Assembly: GCA_022181065.1 (NCBI GenBank)
Contig: BQMY01000117.1
Location: 20,100 to 84,099, forward strand
DNA length: 64,000 nt
Direction: 5' to 3'
Origin: Melioribacteraceae bacterium
GTDB taxonomy: Bacteria; Bacteroidota; Ignavibacteria; Ignavibacteriales; Melioribacteraceae
Below, one piece after another: positions 53,800 to 61,342 of this stretch. The translations under genes were made by a program, and so were the position numbers. Under the pieces are notes generated by a model. It saw only the letters and a list, made by a program, of their open reading frames with translations, did no database searches and was not told the DNA's origin. Each line of letters starts with the position of its first letter. Positions within the stretch are counted from its first letter, which is position 1.

Positions 53800-55002
53800 T
53801 CACCTCTGCGCTGTATAAGTTATTACTAATTCAGGAACGAGTGCAGCATCACTATTATCAGGACCGTAAAGAACGACTTTTGATACATTACCTATATCAT
53901 TAGCGATATAAAATTTCAAGCCGAAATTCTCCAATCCGTTCTGCCAGTATTGAACGAAAGTAGTTATATTCCCTTCAAAAGTACCGCTATCCTTGATAAA
54001 CTGAATGGTACCATAATCAGTATCAACATTATAATCAGTAGAGTCTGCCAGGAGCTGAGCATAAAGAGTTGTAAACTCGGGATCACCAAAATCAGAGGAT
54101 ACTTCATCAAAATGAAGAACCATTTTAGCGTTATTAATGATGATATCACGTGGAAGGTCTGCGAGATTAAAACTCAACATACTTCTCTGCGGAATACCAC
54201 CTTGCAGCAGTCTTGTACCCGGAACACTAACCCTGTTCACCACCGAATTAACATGTACATCACCACTTACCGTAGAAGTTACAGTATCAATAAATTCGCC
54301 CGGTTTCTGAATAACCATTTTCATACGCGAAATATTGTCAACATTGGCAGAAGAAAGCCCGTAAAAGCCTAATGTTTTTGCGGCTGCAGGTGTAGGGGTA
54401 ATATATACACCGTAGTTTTTAGCTAATGTGGTATCATAGGAATGTTTGATCCAGTCAAGAGCTACATCAGTATCAAAGTGAAATGCCATAATTGAATCAT
54501 CCACACTCACTTCGGTTTTCAGATCAACACCGGTCTCTATATCCGGAAGTAAAGTCTGTAATTCATCATCTGTAAAATCATTGGGTGCCCACTCTCGAGT
54601 AATCCTGTGAGCAGTAAATTCGAAAGCTGAAGCTTCATCACCAATTGCATATCGTCTGTCCAACTCAACCCATGCATCCATAACAATTAAACCTTCACCA
54701 TTATCATCAAGTGCCTCGGAGAGAGAATCAGCAAGGAAGATGTAATATTGTATAAGAATGGAAGATTTTATATCATCGTAGTTACCAAGAAGCAAAGTAT
54801 TGGAGCTACCAATATCAACACTATCGTCTTTAAAGGTTTTCATCTTCAATTCAAAATTGAAATTACTATTGTCGAGGCTATCGATAACAACCAAATCTGA
54901 ATCGGGGATGAGTGATGAACCGATAGGACCCGGATCATCCTGACATGAGGCGAGTATGGCAAGCCCTGTCAGTAAAAACATAAATTTAAGAATTAGTTTC
55001 AA
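53800..55002 (-). CDS. Secreted lipoprotein, DNRLRE/DUF4270-like
   Basis: Lipobox LASC (Cys20) after a hydrophobic leader. The C-terminal end (ALVPELVITYTAQR) recalls the DNRLRE-type β-sandwich found in surface proteins, and the start (DDPGPIGSSLIPDSD) resembles DUF4270-type lipoproteins of Bacteroidota. There is no catalytic motif. The TTG start shares TTGA with the gmhB stop, and GGAGG is present upstream. The next gene is an outer-membrane barrel, so the pair may form a lipoprotein-barrel unit. Function unknown. Confidence 0.65.
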   Translation of the reverse strand: MKLILKFMFLLTGLAILASCQDDPGPIGSSLIPDSDLVVIDSLDNSNFNFELKMKTFKDDSVDIGSSNTLLLGNYDDIKSSILIQYYIFLADSLSEALDDNGEGLIVMDAWVELDRRYAIGDEASAFEFTAHRITREWAPNDFTDDELQTLLPDIETGVDLKTEVSVDDSIMAFHFDTDVALDWIKHSYDTTLAKNYGVYITPTPAAAKTLGFYGLSSANVDNISRMKMVIQKPGEFIDTVTSTVSGDVHVNSVVNRVSVPGTRLLQGGIPQRSMLSFNLADLPRDIIINNAKMVLHFDEVSSDFGDPEFTTLYAQLLADSTDYNVDTDYGTIQFIKDSGTFEGNITTFVQYWQNGLENFGLKFYIANDIGNVSKVVLYGPDNSDAALVPELVITYTAQR

Positions 55003-55574
55003 AAATTATCCTCCTGTAGAACACCGGAAATATAGGTATCAATATCTAAAAAATTACCAGCTACAAAGTTGGGGGAAATTCCAACTTTTTTCAAGGTTTT
55101 TATTTCATTTTCGTCACTATTATAATCCACAAGAACAGTTTTTGTTCCTGCGCTCTTTCCACAAAGAATATCTGACGATTTATCACCCACAAAAAAAGAC
55201 CCTTTCAGGTCAATATTATATTCAGCAGCCGCTTTTAAAACCATTTCCGGTGAAGGTTTCCTGCAGGTACACAATTCCGGCGGGCTGAAATCAGGATGAT
55301 AAGGACAATAGAAAAAGGCATCGATAGTTACATCGTTAGCATTAAGGATTTCATTTATACGATTATTAACCGCAATAACATCCGACTCCTTAATTAATCC
55401 ACGGGCAATTCCCGACTGATTTGAAACAATAAACAATTTAAAGTTGTATTCGAACTTTAGTTTATAAAGAACTTCAGGAACATACTCATATAAAGATACT
55501 TTGTTCGGATCACCCAGGTACCCCGGATCAAGATTCAGAGTACCATCGCGATCGAAAAAAACAGCTTTATTCAA
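54999..55574 (-). CDS. gmhB: D-glycero-D-manno-heptose-1,7-bisphosphate 7-phosphatase-like HAD enzyme
   Basis: HAD phosphatase of the GmhB (histidinol-phosphatase-like) class. The catalytic loop is FFDRDGTLNLDPGYLGD, the zinc-site loop CPYHPDFSPPELCTC is complete, and the C-terminal motif is VGDKSSDILCG. It would remove the 7-phosphate on the way to ADP-heptose, the donor used by GT9 enzymes such as those at 6-9 kb. The 191 residues are normal. The start is TTG 55574, as no ATG lies near. It overlaps the lipoprotein by four bases. Confidence 0.9.
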   Translation of the reverse strand: MNKAVFFDRDGTLNLDPGYLGDPNKVSLYEYVPEVLYKLKFEYNFKLFIVSNQSGIARGLIKESDVIAVNNRINEILNANDVTIDAFFYCPYHPDFSPPELCTCRKPSPEMVLKAAAEYNIDLKGSFFVGDKSSDILCGKSAGTKTVLVDYNSDENEIKTLKKVGISPNFVAGNFLDIDTYISGVLQEDNF

Positions 55575-55581
55575 AACACAC

Positions 55582-57072
55582 CTACTCTATCACCTTTTTA
55601 TAAAGGTCAACATACTTTTTGGAAGAATTTAACCATGAAAAATTGGACTTCATACCATTCTTCACAATTTTCATCCAGGCTTTCTGATCTTCATTGAACA
55701 GTTTAACTGCTCTGTCAACAGCAGCAAGCATATCTTTTTTATCGTACTTTTTGAAAACAAAACCATTTCCGGTTTGTTCTTTTGGATCGAAATCATCAAC
55801 AGTATCTGCCAAACCGCCTGTTTCTCTTACAATCGGAACGGTTCCGTAAACAAGGCTGTACATCTGGTTAAGACCACAAGGCTCATATCGTGAAGGCATC
55901 AGGAACATATCAGAACCTGCCTCAATCAGGTGTGCCAGCTGATCATCAAATCCGAGATAACATGAAAATTTATCCATGTACTTGCCAAAAGCTTCTTCAA
56001 AAAATCTGTGATATTTTTTATCACCCGCACCGAGCAATATTACGTGAATATCACGCTGCATCAGTTCATCGAATGATTCCATCAGTAGGTCAAATCCTTT
56101 ACTTTCATAGAGTCGGGAAATAATACCCACCACCGGAACATTCTCTTTAAATTCAAATCCGAACTTTTCAGCGAGCGCCTTTTTATTATCAATTTTCGCC
56201 TCAATATTCTTGATAGAATATTTTTTGGCAATATTCTTATCGTTTTCGGGATTCCATAAAGTATCATCTATACCGTTGATAATACCGTAAAGGTTTTCTT
56301 TCTGATCTTTCAGAGCATTCTGCAAACCAACACTATACTCCCTGGTACAGATTTCTTCAGCGTATCTTTCACTAACTGTATTAATAACGTCAGCAAACCT
56401 GAGGGCACTTTTCATAAAATTAAGCTGCCCACCCTGCATTACACCTTTATCATTTTTATACGATTTTGGTAACTCGGTTTTTTCGAAAGATGCTGCCGGA
56501 AATTCACCTTGATAAGACAAATTATGTATTGTAAACAGAGTTTTTACATCCTTTAAATTCTCTTCATCCTTGTAAATTGTTTTCAGGTATGCAGGTATTA
56601 GTCCGCATTGCCAGTCATTACAATGGATTATATCAGGAATCCAGCCGAGTTTATTGATAAGTTCGAAAACAGATTTGGCGAGCAAAATAAATCTTTCTTC
56701 GTTATCCTCGAAGTCTTCCCCGGTCAGAGGATCAGCATAAAGTGAGTGCCTGCTACCAAAATACTCTTCGTTATCCAGGAAGTAAATCTGCACCCTGGTT
56801 TTTTTACCAACAAGAAATGAAGATCTGAGTGAGAAAGTTACCTCTTTGTCACCAACATTGGTTGTAAGATCTTTAAGGCGAACAACTTCGTGGATTTTGA
56901 ACTTACGCTCATCAATCGCGCCATATTTTGGCACAACAATTCGTACTTGGTGTCCTAATTCCTGAAGTTTTTGTGGAAGTGCAGAAGATACATCTGCCAA
57001 CCCGCCGGTTTTAATAAATGGAACAACTTCGGATGTGACAAAAAGGATTTTTAGCTTTTTTGATGGAGGCAT
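55582..57072 (-). CDS. glgA: Glycogen (starch) synthase, GT5
   Basis: ADP-glucose:α-1,4-glucan glucosyltransferase of family GT5 (496 residues). Motif KTGGLADV (Lys21) in the N-terminal donor loop and EPCGLNQMYSLVYGT in the C-terminal domain, with RETGGLADTVDDF nearby. A promoter match lies upstream (57100-57131). No glgB or glgC is adjacent, so the pathway genes are scattered. First gene of a run reaching the polyprenyl synthase. A role in glycogen storage is likely; a related maltosyl or other glucan is possible. Confidence 0.93.
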   Translation of the reverse strand: MPPSKKLKILFVTSEVVPFIKTGGLADVSSALPQKLQELGHQVRIVVPKYGAIDERKFKIHEVVRLKDLTTNVGDKEVTFSLRSSFLVGKKTRVQIYFLDNEEYFGSRHSLYADPLTGEDFEDNEERFILLAKSVFELINKLGWIPDIIHCNDWQCGLIPAYLKTIYKDEENLKDVKTLFTIHNLSYQGEFPAASFEKTELPKSYKNDKGVMQGGQLNFMKSALRFADVINTVSERYAEEICTREYSVGLQNALKDQKENLYGIINGIDDTLWNPENDKNIAKKYSIKNIEAKIDNKKALAEKFGFEFKENVPVVGIISRLYESKGFDLLMESFDELMQRDIHVILLGAGDKKYHRFFEEAFGKYMDKFSCYLGFDDQLAHLIEAGSDMFLMPSRYEPCGLNQMYSLVYGTVPIVRETGGLADTVDDFDPKEQTGNGFVFKKYDKKDMLAAVDRAVKLFNEDQKAWMKIVKNGMKSNFSWLNSSKKYVDLYKKVIE

Positions 57073-57099
57073 TTACTTAATCCCTTTGTTTTTAAGATA

Positions 57100-57131
57100 C
57101 AAATTTACGAAATTATTGATTTATTGACAAA
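57100..57131 (-). promoter_or_regulatory. Bacteroidota-type promoter upstream of glgA
   Basis: On the minus strand TTTG (57131-57128), a 20-base spacer, and TAAATTTG (57107-57100) match the full consensus. It gives a short leader to ATG 57072. Divergent hutI starts 62 bases away on the other side. Confidence 0.65.
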
Positions 57132-57193
57132 ATTATTCGCATATTTAAGATTGACCAGACTTATTTTCCCAAACAAAAAATACTATTCCCATT

Positions 57194-58435
57194 ATGAGAA
57201 CTTTATATTTTAATCCAGCTTCTATTGTAACAGTTGATACATTCAGCAAAAATGTAAAATCAGGTAGATCCCAAAACGAACTCTCCCCCCTTTACGGTAA
57301 AAGTCTGCTTTGCAAGGACGGACTCCTGGTTGAAATAATGGATAATGCCGAAGCTGCGGAGTGTGAAGTAGATCGGACTTATGATCTTTCCGGAAAAACC
57401 GTTTTACCCGGATTGGTTGATTGCCACACTCATACTGTATTTGCCGGCTCCCGCGCTGATGAGTTTCGTGAGAAAATCGCAGGTGTTGATTATGAAGATA
57501 TTGCTCGTCGCGGTGGTGGAATTTTGTCCACAGTCAACTCCGTGAGGAAATCAACCGTTGAAGAGTTGGTGGAAATCGCATCTGAACGCGTTGAATATTT
57601 TATTTCTCAAGGTATTACAACTCTTGAAATAAAATCAGGTTACGGACTTTCGTTCGAGGATGAGGTCAAACTTCTGAAAGCTGTTAAAATCCTGAAAGAT
57701 AAATTTCCAATCGATATAGTATCAACATTTCTGGGAGCTCATACTTTCCCACCCGAATTTAAAGATAACAGAGCGGATTATCTCGATTTGATCATAAATA
57801 AAATGCTACCTTACATTGCGGAAAACAACCTCGCCGAATATTGCGACGCGTTTTGTGAAGCTACCGCGTTCACCGCGGATGAAGTTGATAAAATATTTTC
57901 CGTGGCTTCCAATCTTGGTTTCAAATTAAAACTGCATAGCGAACAGTTTAATCAGGTCGGTGGTATTGATGTCGCGGTAAAGCACAAATGCACAAGTGTG
58001 GATCATCTGGAAGTTTTTACACAGGATCAGATAAATTTGCTAAAAGGCAATAATATTGTTTCTGTATTGTTACCGGGGGTTTCTTTCTTCCTTAATTATG
58101 GCTACGCTCCCGCGCGAACACTGATTGAAAATGATATACCGGTAGCATTATCGACAGACTATAATCCGGGATCATCCCACATCGCAAACCTGAATCTTGT
58201 TATGAGCCTGGCAGCGCTTAAAATGAAAATGACAGTTGAAGAAACTATCTCGGCAGTTACTATAAACGCGGCTAAAGCTATTTCACGCGAACAATCAGCC
58301 GGCAGCATCGAAGTAGGCAAAAATGCTGATTTTGCGGTATTTAATACTGACAATTACTCTGATATCGTTTATAACGTAGCAAAAAACCTGAATATTATGA
58401 CCGTTAAAAATGGAGAAGTGATTTATCAAAAATAA
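57194..58435 (+). CDS. hutI: Imidazolonepropionase
   Basis: Amidohydrolase of histidine degradation, opening imidazolone-propionate to N-formimino-glutamate. Metal site VDCHTHTVFAGSRADEF (His78, His80), then KLHSEQF, HKCTSVDHLE and ALSTDYNPGS, all expected in HutI. The 413 residues are normal. No hutU, hutH or hutG is adjacent, so the pathway is split. It diverges from glgA and is followed by the NamZ-like gene after 17 bases. Confidence 0.95.
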   Translation: MRTLYFNPASIVTVDTFSKNVKSGRSQNELSPLYGKSLLCKDGLLVEIMDNAEAAECEVDRTYDLSGKTVLPGLVDCHTHTVFAGSRADEFREKIAGVDYEDIARRGGGILSTVNSVRKSTVEELVEIASERVEYFISQGITTLEIKSGYGLSFEDEVKLLKAVKILKDKFPIDIVSTFLGAHTFPPEFKDNRADYLDLIINKMLPYIAENNLAEYCDAFCEATAFTADEVDKIFSVASNLGFKLKLHSEQFNQVGGIDVAVKHKCTSVDHLEVFTQDQINLLKGNNIVSVLLPGVSFFLNYGYAPARTLIENDIPVALSTDYNPGSSHIANLNLVMSLAALKMKMTVEETISAVTINAAKAISREQSAGSIEVGKNADFAVFNTDNYSDIVYNVAKNLNIMTVKNGEVIYQK

Positions 58436-58452
58436 AATATCTGGCAGGAAAA

Positions 58453-59685
58453 ATGATTAAAAAACTATTTATTGTGCTTATGCTTTCCCTTTCAATTTCC
58501 TCGTTTGCCCAAATGGTTAAACCCGGAATAGAAGTTTTACGCGACCAAAACTTTTCAATCCTTGAAGGGAAGAAAGTCGGACTAGTAACAAATCCCACAG
58601 GAGTAGATTCAAAATTAAAATCGACCATCGATATCCTTCACGAAGCACCAAATGTCAATTTAGTCGCGCTTTATGGACCGGAACATGGTGTTCGTGGTGA
58701 CATTGCCGCCGGTGACCATGTAGAGGATTTTAAAGATCCTAAAACCGGTATTCCCGTTTATTCACTTTACGGCGCAACACGCAAACCGACCGAAGAGATG
58801 CTAAAAAATGTTGACGTGATTGTTTACGATATACAGGATAACGGCGCGCGTTCATACACCTACATCAGCACTATGGGTTTAGTGATGGAAGCCGCTGCGG
58901 AATATGGAAACGAGGTTGTGGTTCTTGACCGCCCAAATCCCCTCGGAGGTATCAGAATCGAAGGTAACGTTGCCGAGGAAGGATATATTTCTTTTGTGAG
59001 TCAATTTAAAATTCCATACATATATGGTCTTACATGCGGTGAACTCGCAAAAATGCTGAACGACGAGAAGATGCTCGAAAATGGCGTTCAGGTCAAACTT
59101 ACAGTCGTGCCAATGGAAGGCTGGACTCGCGATATGATTTTCCCTGAAACGGGTTTGCCGTGGGTTCCCGCTTCACCGCACGTACCTCATGACAATTCAT
59201 GCTTTTATTATTCAGCGACGGGTGTTGTTGGCGAACTATCAGCAGTATCGATTGGTGTAGGATATACTATTCCATTCGAAACATTTGCGGCAAAATGGCT
59301 CGACGCATCAACCTTTGCAGAAGAAATGAATAAACTCAATCTTGAAGGAGTAGTATTCCGTCCCCTCTCCTACAAACCGTTTTATGCGTTTGGCAAAGGA
59401 GAGTTTCTTAAAGGGGTACAAATTTATTTTACTGATTATAAAAAAGTAAAACTTCTCCCTATACAATTCCACTTTTTGTCTGTGATGAAAAAACTTCATC
59501 CCGAAATTGACGTATTCAGGATTGGTGAGGAGAATAACCGTATCCGAATGTTCGACCTTGTTAATGGTACAAAAAAGGTTAGAGAGATGTTCTCCAAAAA
59601 TTATAATGTTGAGGAAGTTGAGAAATTCTGGCAAAAAGATGTTGATGATTTCAGAGTTTCATCAACGAAATATTATTTGTATTAG
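58453..59685 (+). CDS. NamZ/DUF1343 exo-β-N-acetylmuramidase-like protein
   Basis: Secreted member of DUF1343 (YzbB/NamZ), which in Bacillus releases terminal N-acetylmuramate from peptidoglycan fragments. Signal peptide (MIKKLFIVLMLSLSISSFAQ), then GIEVLRDQNFSILEGKKVGL, ALYGPEHGVRGDIAAGD and VIVYDIQDNGARSYTYIST, the conserved family strings. It may feed amino-sugar recycling with nagB. It lies 17 bases after hutI with an AGGAAAA site. The muramidase reaction is inferred from the family. Confidence 0.88.
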   Translation: MIKKLFIVLMLSLSISSFAQMVKPGIEVLRDQNFSILEGKKVGLVTNPTGVDSKLKSTIDILHEAPNVNLVALYGPEHGVRGDIAAGDHVEDFKDPKTGIPVYSLYGATRKPTEEMLKNVDVIVYDIQDNGARSYTYISTMGLVMEAAAEYGNEVVVLDRPNPLGGIRIEGNVAEEGYISFVSQFKIPYIYGLTCGELAKMLNDEKMLENGVQVKLTVVPMEGWTRDMIFPETGLPWVPASPHVPHDNSCFYYSATGVVGELSAVSIGVGYTIPFETFAAKWLDASTFAEEMNKLNLEGVVFRPLSYKPFYAFGKGEFLKGVQIYFTDYKKVKLLPIQFHFLSVMKKLHPEIDVFRIGEENNRIRMFDLVNGTKKVREMFSKNYNVEEVEKFWQKDVDDFRVSSTKYYLY

Positions 59686-59992
59686 ACTCTCAACATTTTC
59701 ATTAGATATTATCATGCCTGACCAAAAAGTCTAAAACCCTATGAATCATCCTCCGTCTTTCGAAGGAGGACTTTTAAAACTAGCAGATTTGCCAACGGTC
59801 AAAAGTCCTTCCCTTTAATAAAGGGAAGGATTTAGGATGGGTTCGTTTAATATCGTGCTTTTTCCGGGGGTTTCCCGCCTTGCGGGACAAGCGAGCGACT
59901 TTGTCCTTAGCTCGTCGAAGGGCTCACCCGCCTATTATAGTCGTTAATTAATACTTTATTAATTCAAAAGAAGTTGATTAAGCTCTCATGTA
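59686..59992. other. Palindrome-rich non-coding block
   Basis: 307 bases between two convergent stops with no gene. It holds at least four inverted repeats, listed in the repeat entry, and a G/C-rich tail (59858-59934) unlike its AT-rich surroundings. It contains no tRNA-like cloverleaf. Confidence 0.7.
59749..59887. repeat. Cluster of nested palindromes, MITE-like remnant
   Basis: Stems: TCCTCC/GGAGGA (59749-59754, 59765-59770); AGGACTTTT/AAAAGTCCT (59767-59775, 59801-59809); TCCTTCCCTTT/AAAGGGAAGGA (59806-59816, 59820-59830, loop AAT); and TCCCGC/GCGGGA (59873-59878, 59882-59887). Similar pyrimidine/purine hairpins ending in TTTAGGATGGGTT-like tails recur, as I recall, in genomes of this group, so a dispersed repeat is likely. 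It may also terminate both flanking genes. Confidence 0.55.
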
Positions 59993-61204
59993 TTATTTGA
60001 AATCCTTCAAATATTCATCGGCTATATCTTTATGAACCATAAAATCCATAATTTTCAACTTTACATAATCTTCATGATAGAAAAAATATCCTTTGTTATT
60101 CCCGGCAAAAGCTCCCGCTCCCGAATCCTTAATTAAATACCAGTTCTGACCATCCAGTTCGGTATAACCTACCACATGAATACCATGATCATCTGTGGTT
60201 GTACCGTTTGAAAAACGGAATTGTCTCGCGTTTTCGTCAATATATTCTGATGGGATATCAAATTCAGCGATCATTAAAACTTCGTAATCATTATCTTTAC
60301 CGGCTTCGGAGACATCACCGCCAATCACAACAGAGTATCCGCCTTTAATAGCTTTGTTGAAAATCTCCATGAACATATCGAGTGGTACGTTATAATAAGT
60401 ATCATCATCCCACCAGTTATCCGGCACTTCATATTCAACCTGTTTGAAATATGGCTGCTGCATGTAGGATAAAATATCTCTGTAATCATCAACATTAAGT
60501 TTCAGGTAGTCAGCAAGATAAGATTTTGGCGTATATTCTTTACCATCAACTTCAAATGTTTCCGGAGGTGTACCCATATAATGATTCATAATGGATTTTA
60601 TAGTTGAAATAACTTCAGGACAATTCCACGCGCTGGATTTTTTGACAGACTTAAGATATGTATTCATTTCTTTGTACATAGTGCTATGACCATGATGCTT
60701 CTCTCCTTCAAGTTTACCTGTGTATGCGCTTAAAGGTACCACACCGTACTGCTTGTAAATCCTTTTCAGTGCGTTTGCTTCAGAACCTTCCGCAAATAGT
60801 GATTCTCCTCTGGTTTTCACATATTCTTTCGCTTTTTCTACATATTCCCAGTAAGCCGTGAACATTTCGGAAAGTTTAACTTCCTTGCCGTGAATTCTGT
60901 AAACTTCACTTTCAAAGTATGAGGTAGTGGAAAATGACCAGCAGGTTCCGGTGTTTCCCTGGGAGACAGGATCATTATGCCAGTATGTTGTAAATTGATC
61001 TTTAAATGTGGGAAGAGTTTTTCCACTCATATCAAGTTTAAATGCTTTCCCGGTTGGATTATAGGTGTCCGCTTTCCCAAGCGATTCCAGAATTTCTTTA
61101 TAAAACGGGTTTTCTTTTGATTTAAATACACCCTTATCCTGAGAAAGTGTAATACCTGTTAGTAAAAGTGTTAATATTATCAATAATTTACACGTATTTC
61201 CCAT
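59993..61204 (-). CDS. Papain-fold (C1-like) secreted cysteine peptidase
   Basis: Signal peptide (about 1-21, ending TLSQ), then a C1-type domain similar to bleomycin hydrolase/aminopeptidase C. Catalytic Cys88 in SQGNTGTCWSFSTTS with Gln82 in the oxyanion hole, and His340 in DDHGIHVVGY. At the usual Asn position the sequence reads KDSGAG (Asp360). ATG 61204 has GGAG five bases upstream. There is no T9SS tail, so it would stay in the periplasm. It is divergent from the subtilisin gene with a 138-base gap. Substrate unknown; the Asp replacement may lower activity but occurs in relatives as far as I recall. Confidence 0.82.
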   Translation of the reverse strand: MGNTCKLLIILTLLLTGITLSQDKGVFKSKENPFYKEILESLGKADTYNPTGKAFKLDMSGKTLPTFKDQFTTYWHNDPVSQGNTGTCWSFSTTSYFESEVYRIHGKEVKLSEMFTAYWEYVEKAKEYVKTRGESLFAEGSEANALKRIYKQYGVVPLSAYTGKLEGEKHHGHSTMYKEMNTYLKSVKKSSAWNCPEVISTIKSIMNHYMGTPPETFEVDGKEYTPKSYLADYLKLNVDDYRDILSYMQQPYFKQVEYEVPDNWWDDDTYYNVPLDMFMEIFNKAIKGGYSVVIGGDVSEAGKDNDYEVLMIAEFDIPSEYIDENARQFRFSNGTTTDDHGIHVVGYTELDGQNWYLIKDSGAGAFAGNNKGYFFYHEDYVKLKIMDFMVHKDIADEYLKDFK

Positions 61205-61342
61205 TTTTACTCCATTTTTTCAATTAGGGCTTTTTATTGAATTGCTTCTGAACAGTTAATTCCTATATATTGGGTCTTTCTTTGATAAACTAGCAAAATA
61301 ATAAAAAATTTCGTCTAAATTAACTAAAATGAGGTGTGTATC

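Noticed and set aside
53950..54372. 140-codon plus-strand frame opposite the lipoprotein gene
   Set aside because: No domain, no ribosome site and no neighbouring unit on that strand.
59686..59992. A tRNA or small RNA gene in the palindrome block
   Set aside because: No cloverleaf or T-loop sequence, and the stems nest in ways that do not fit a tRNA.
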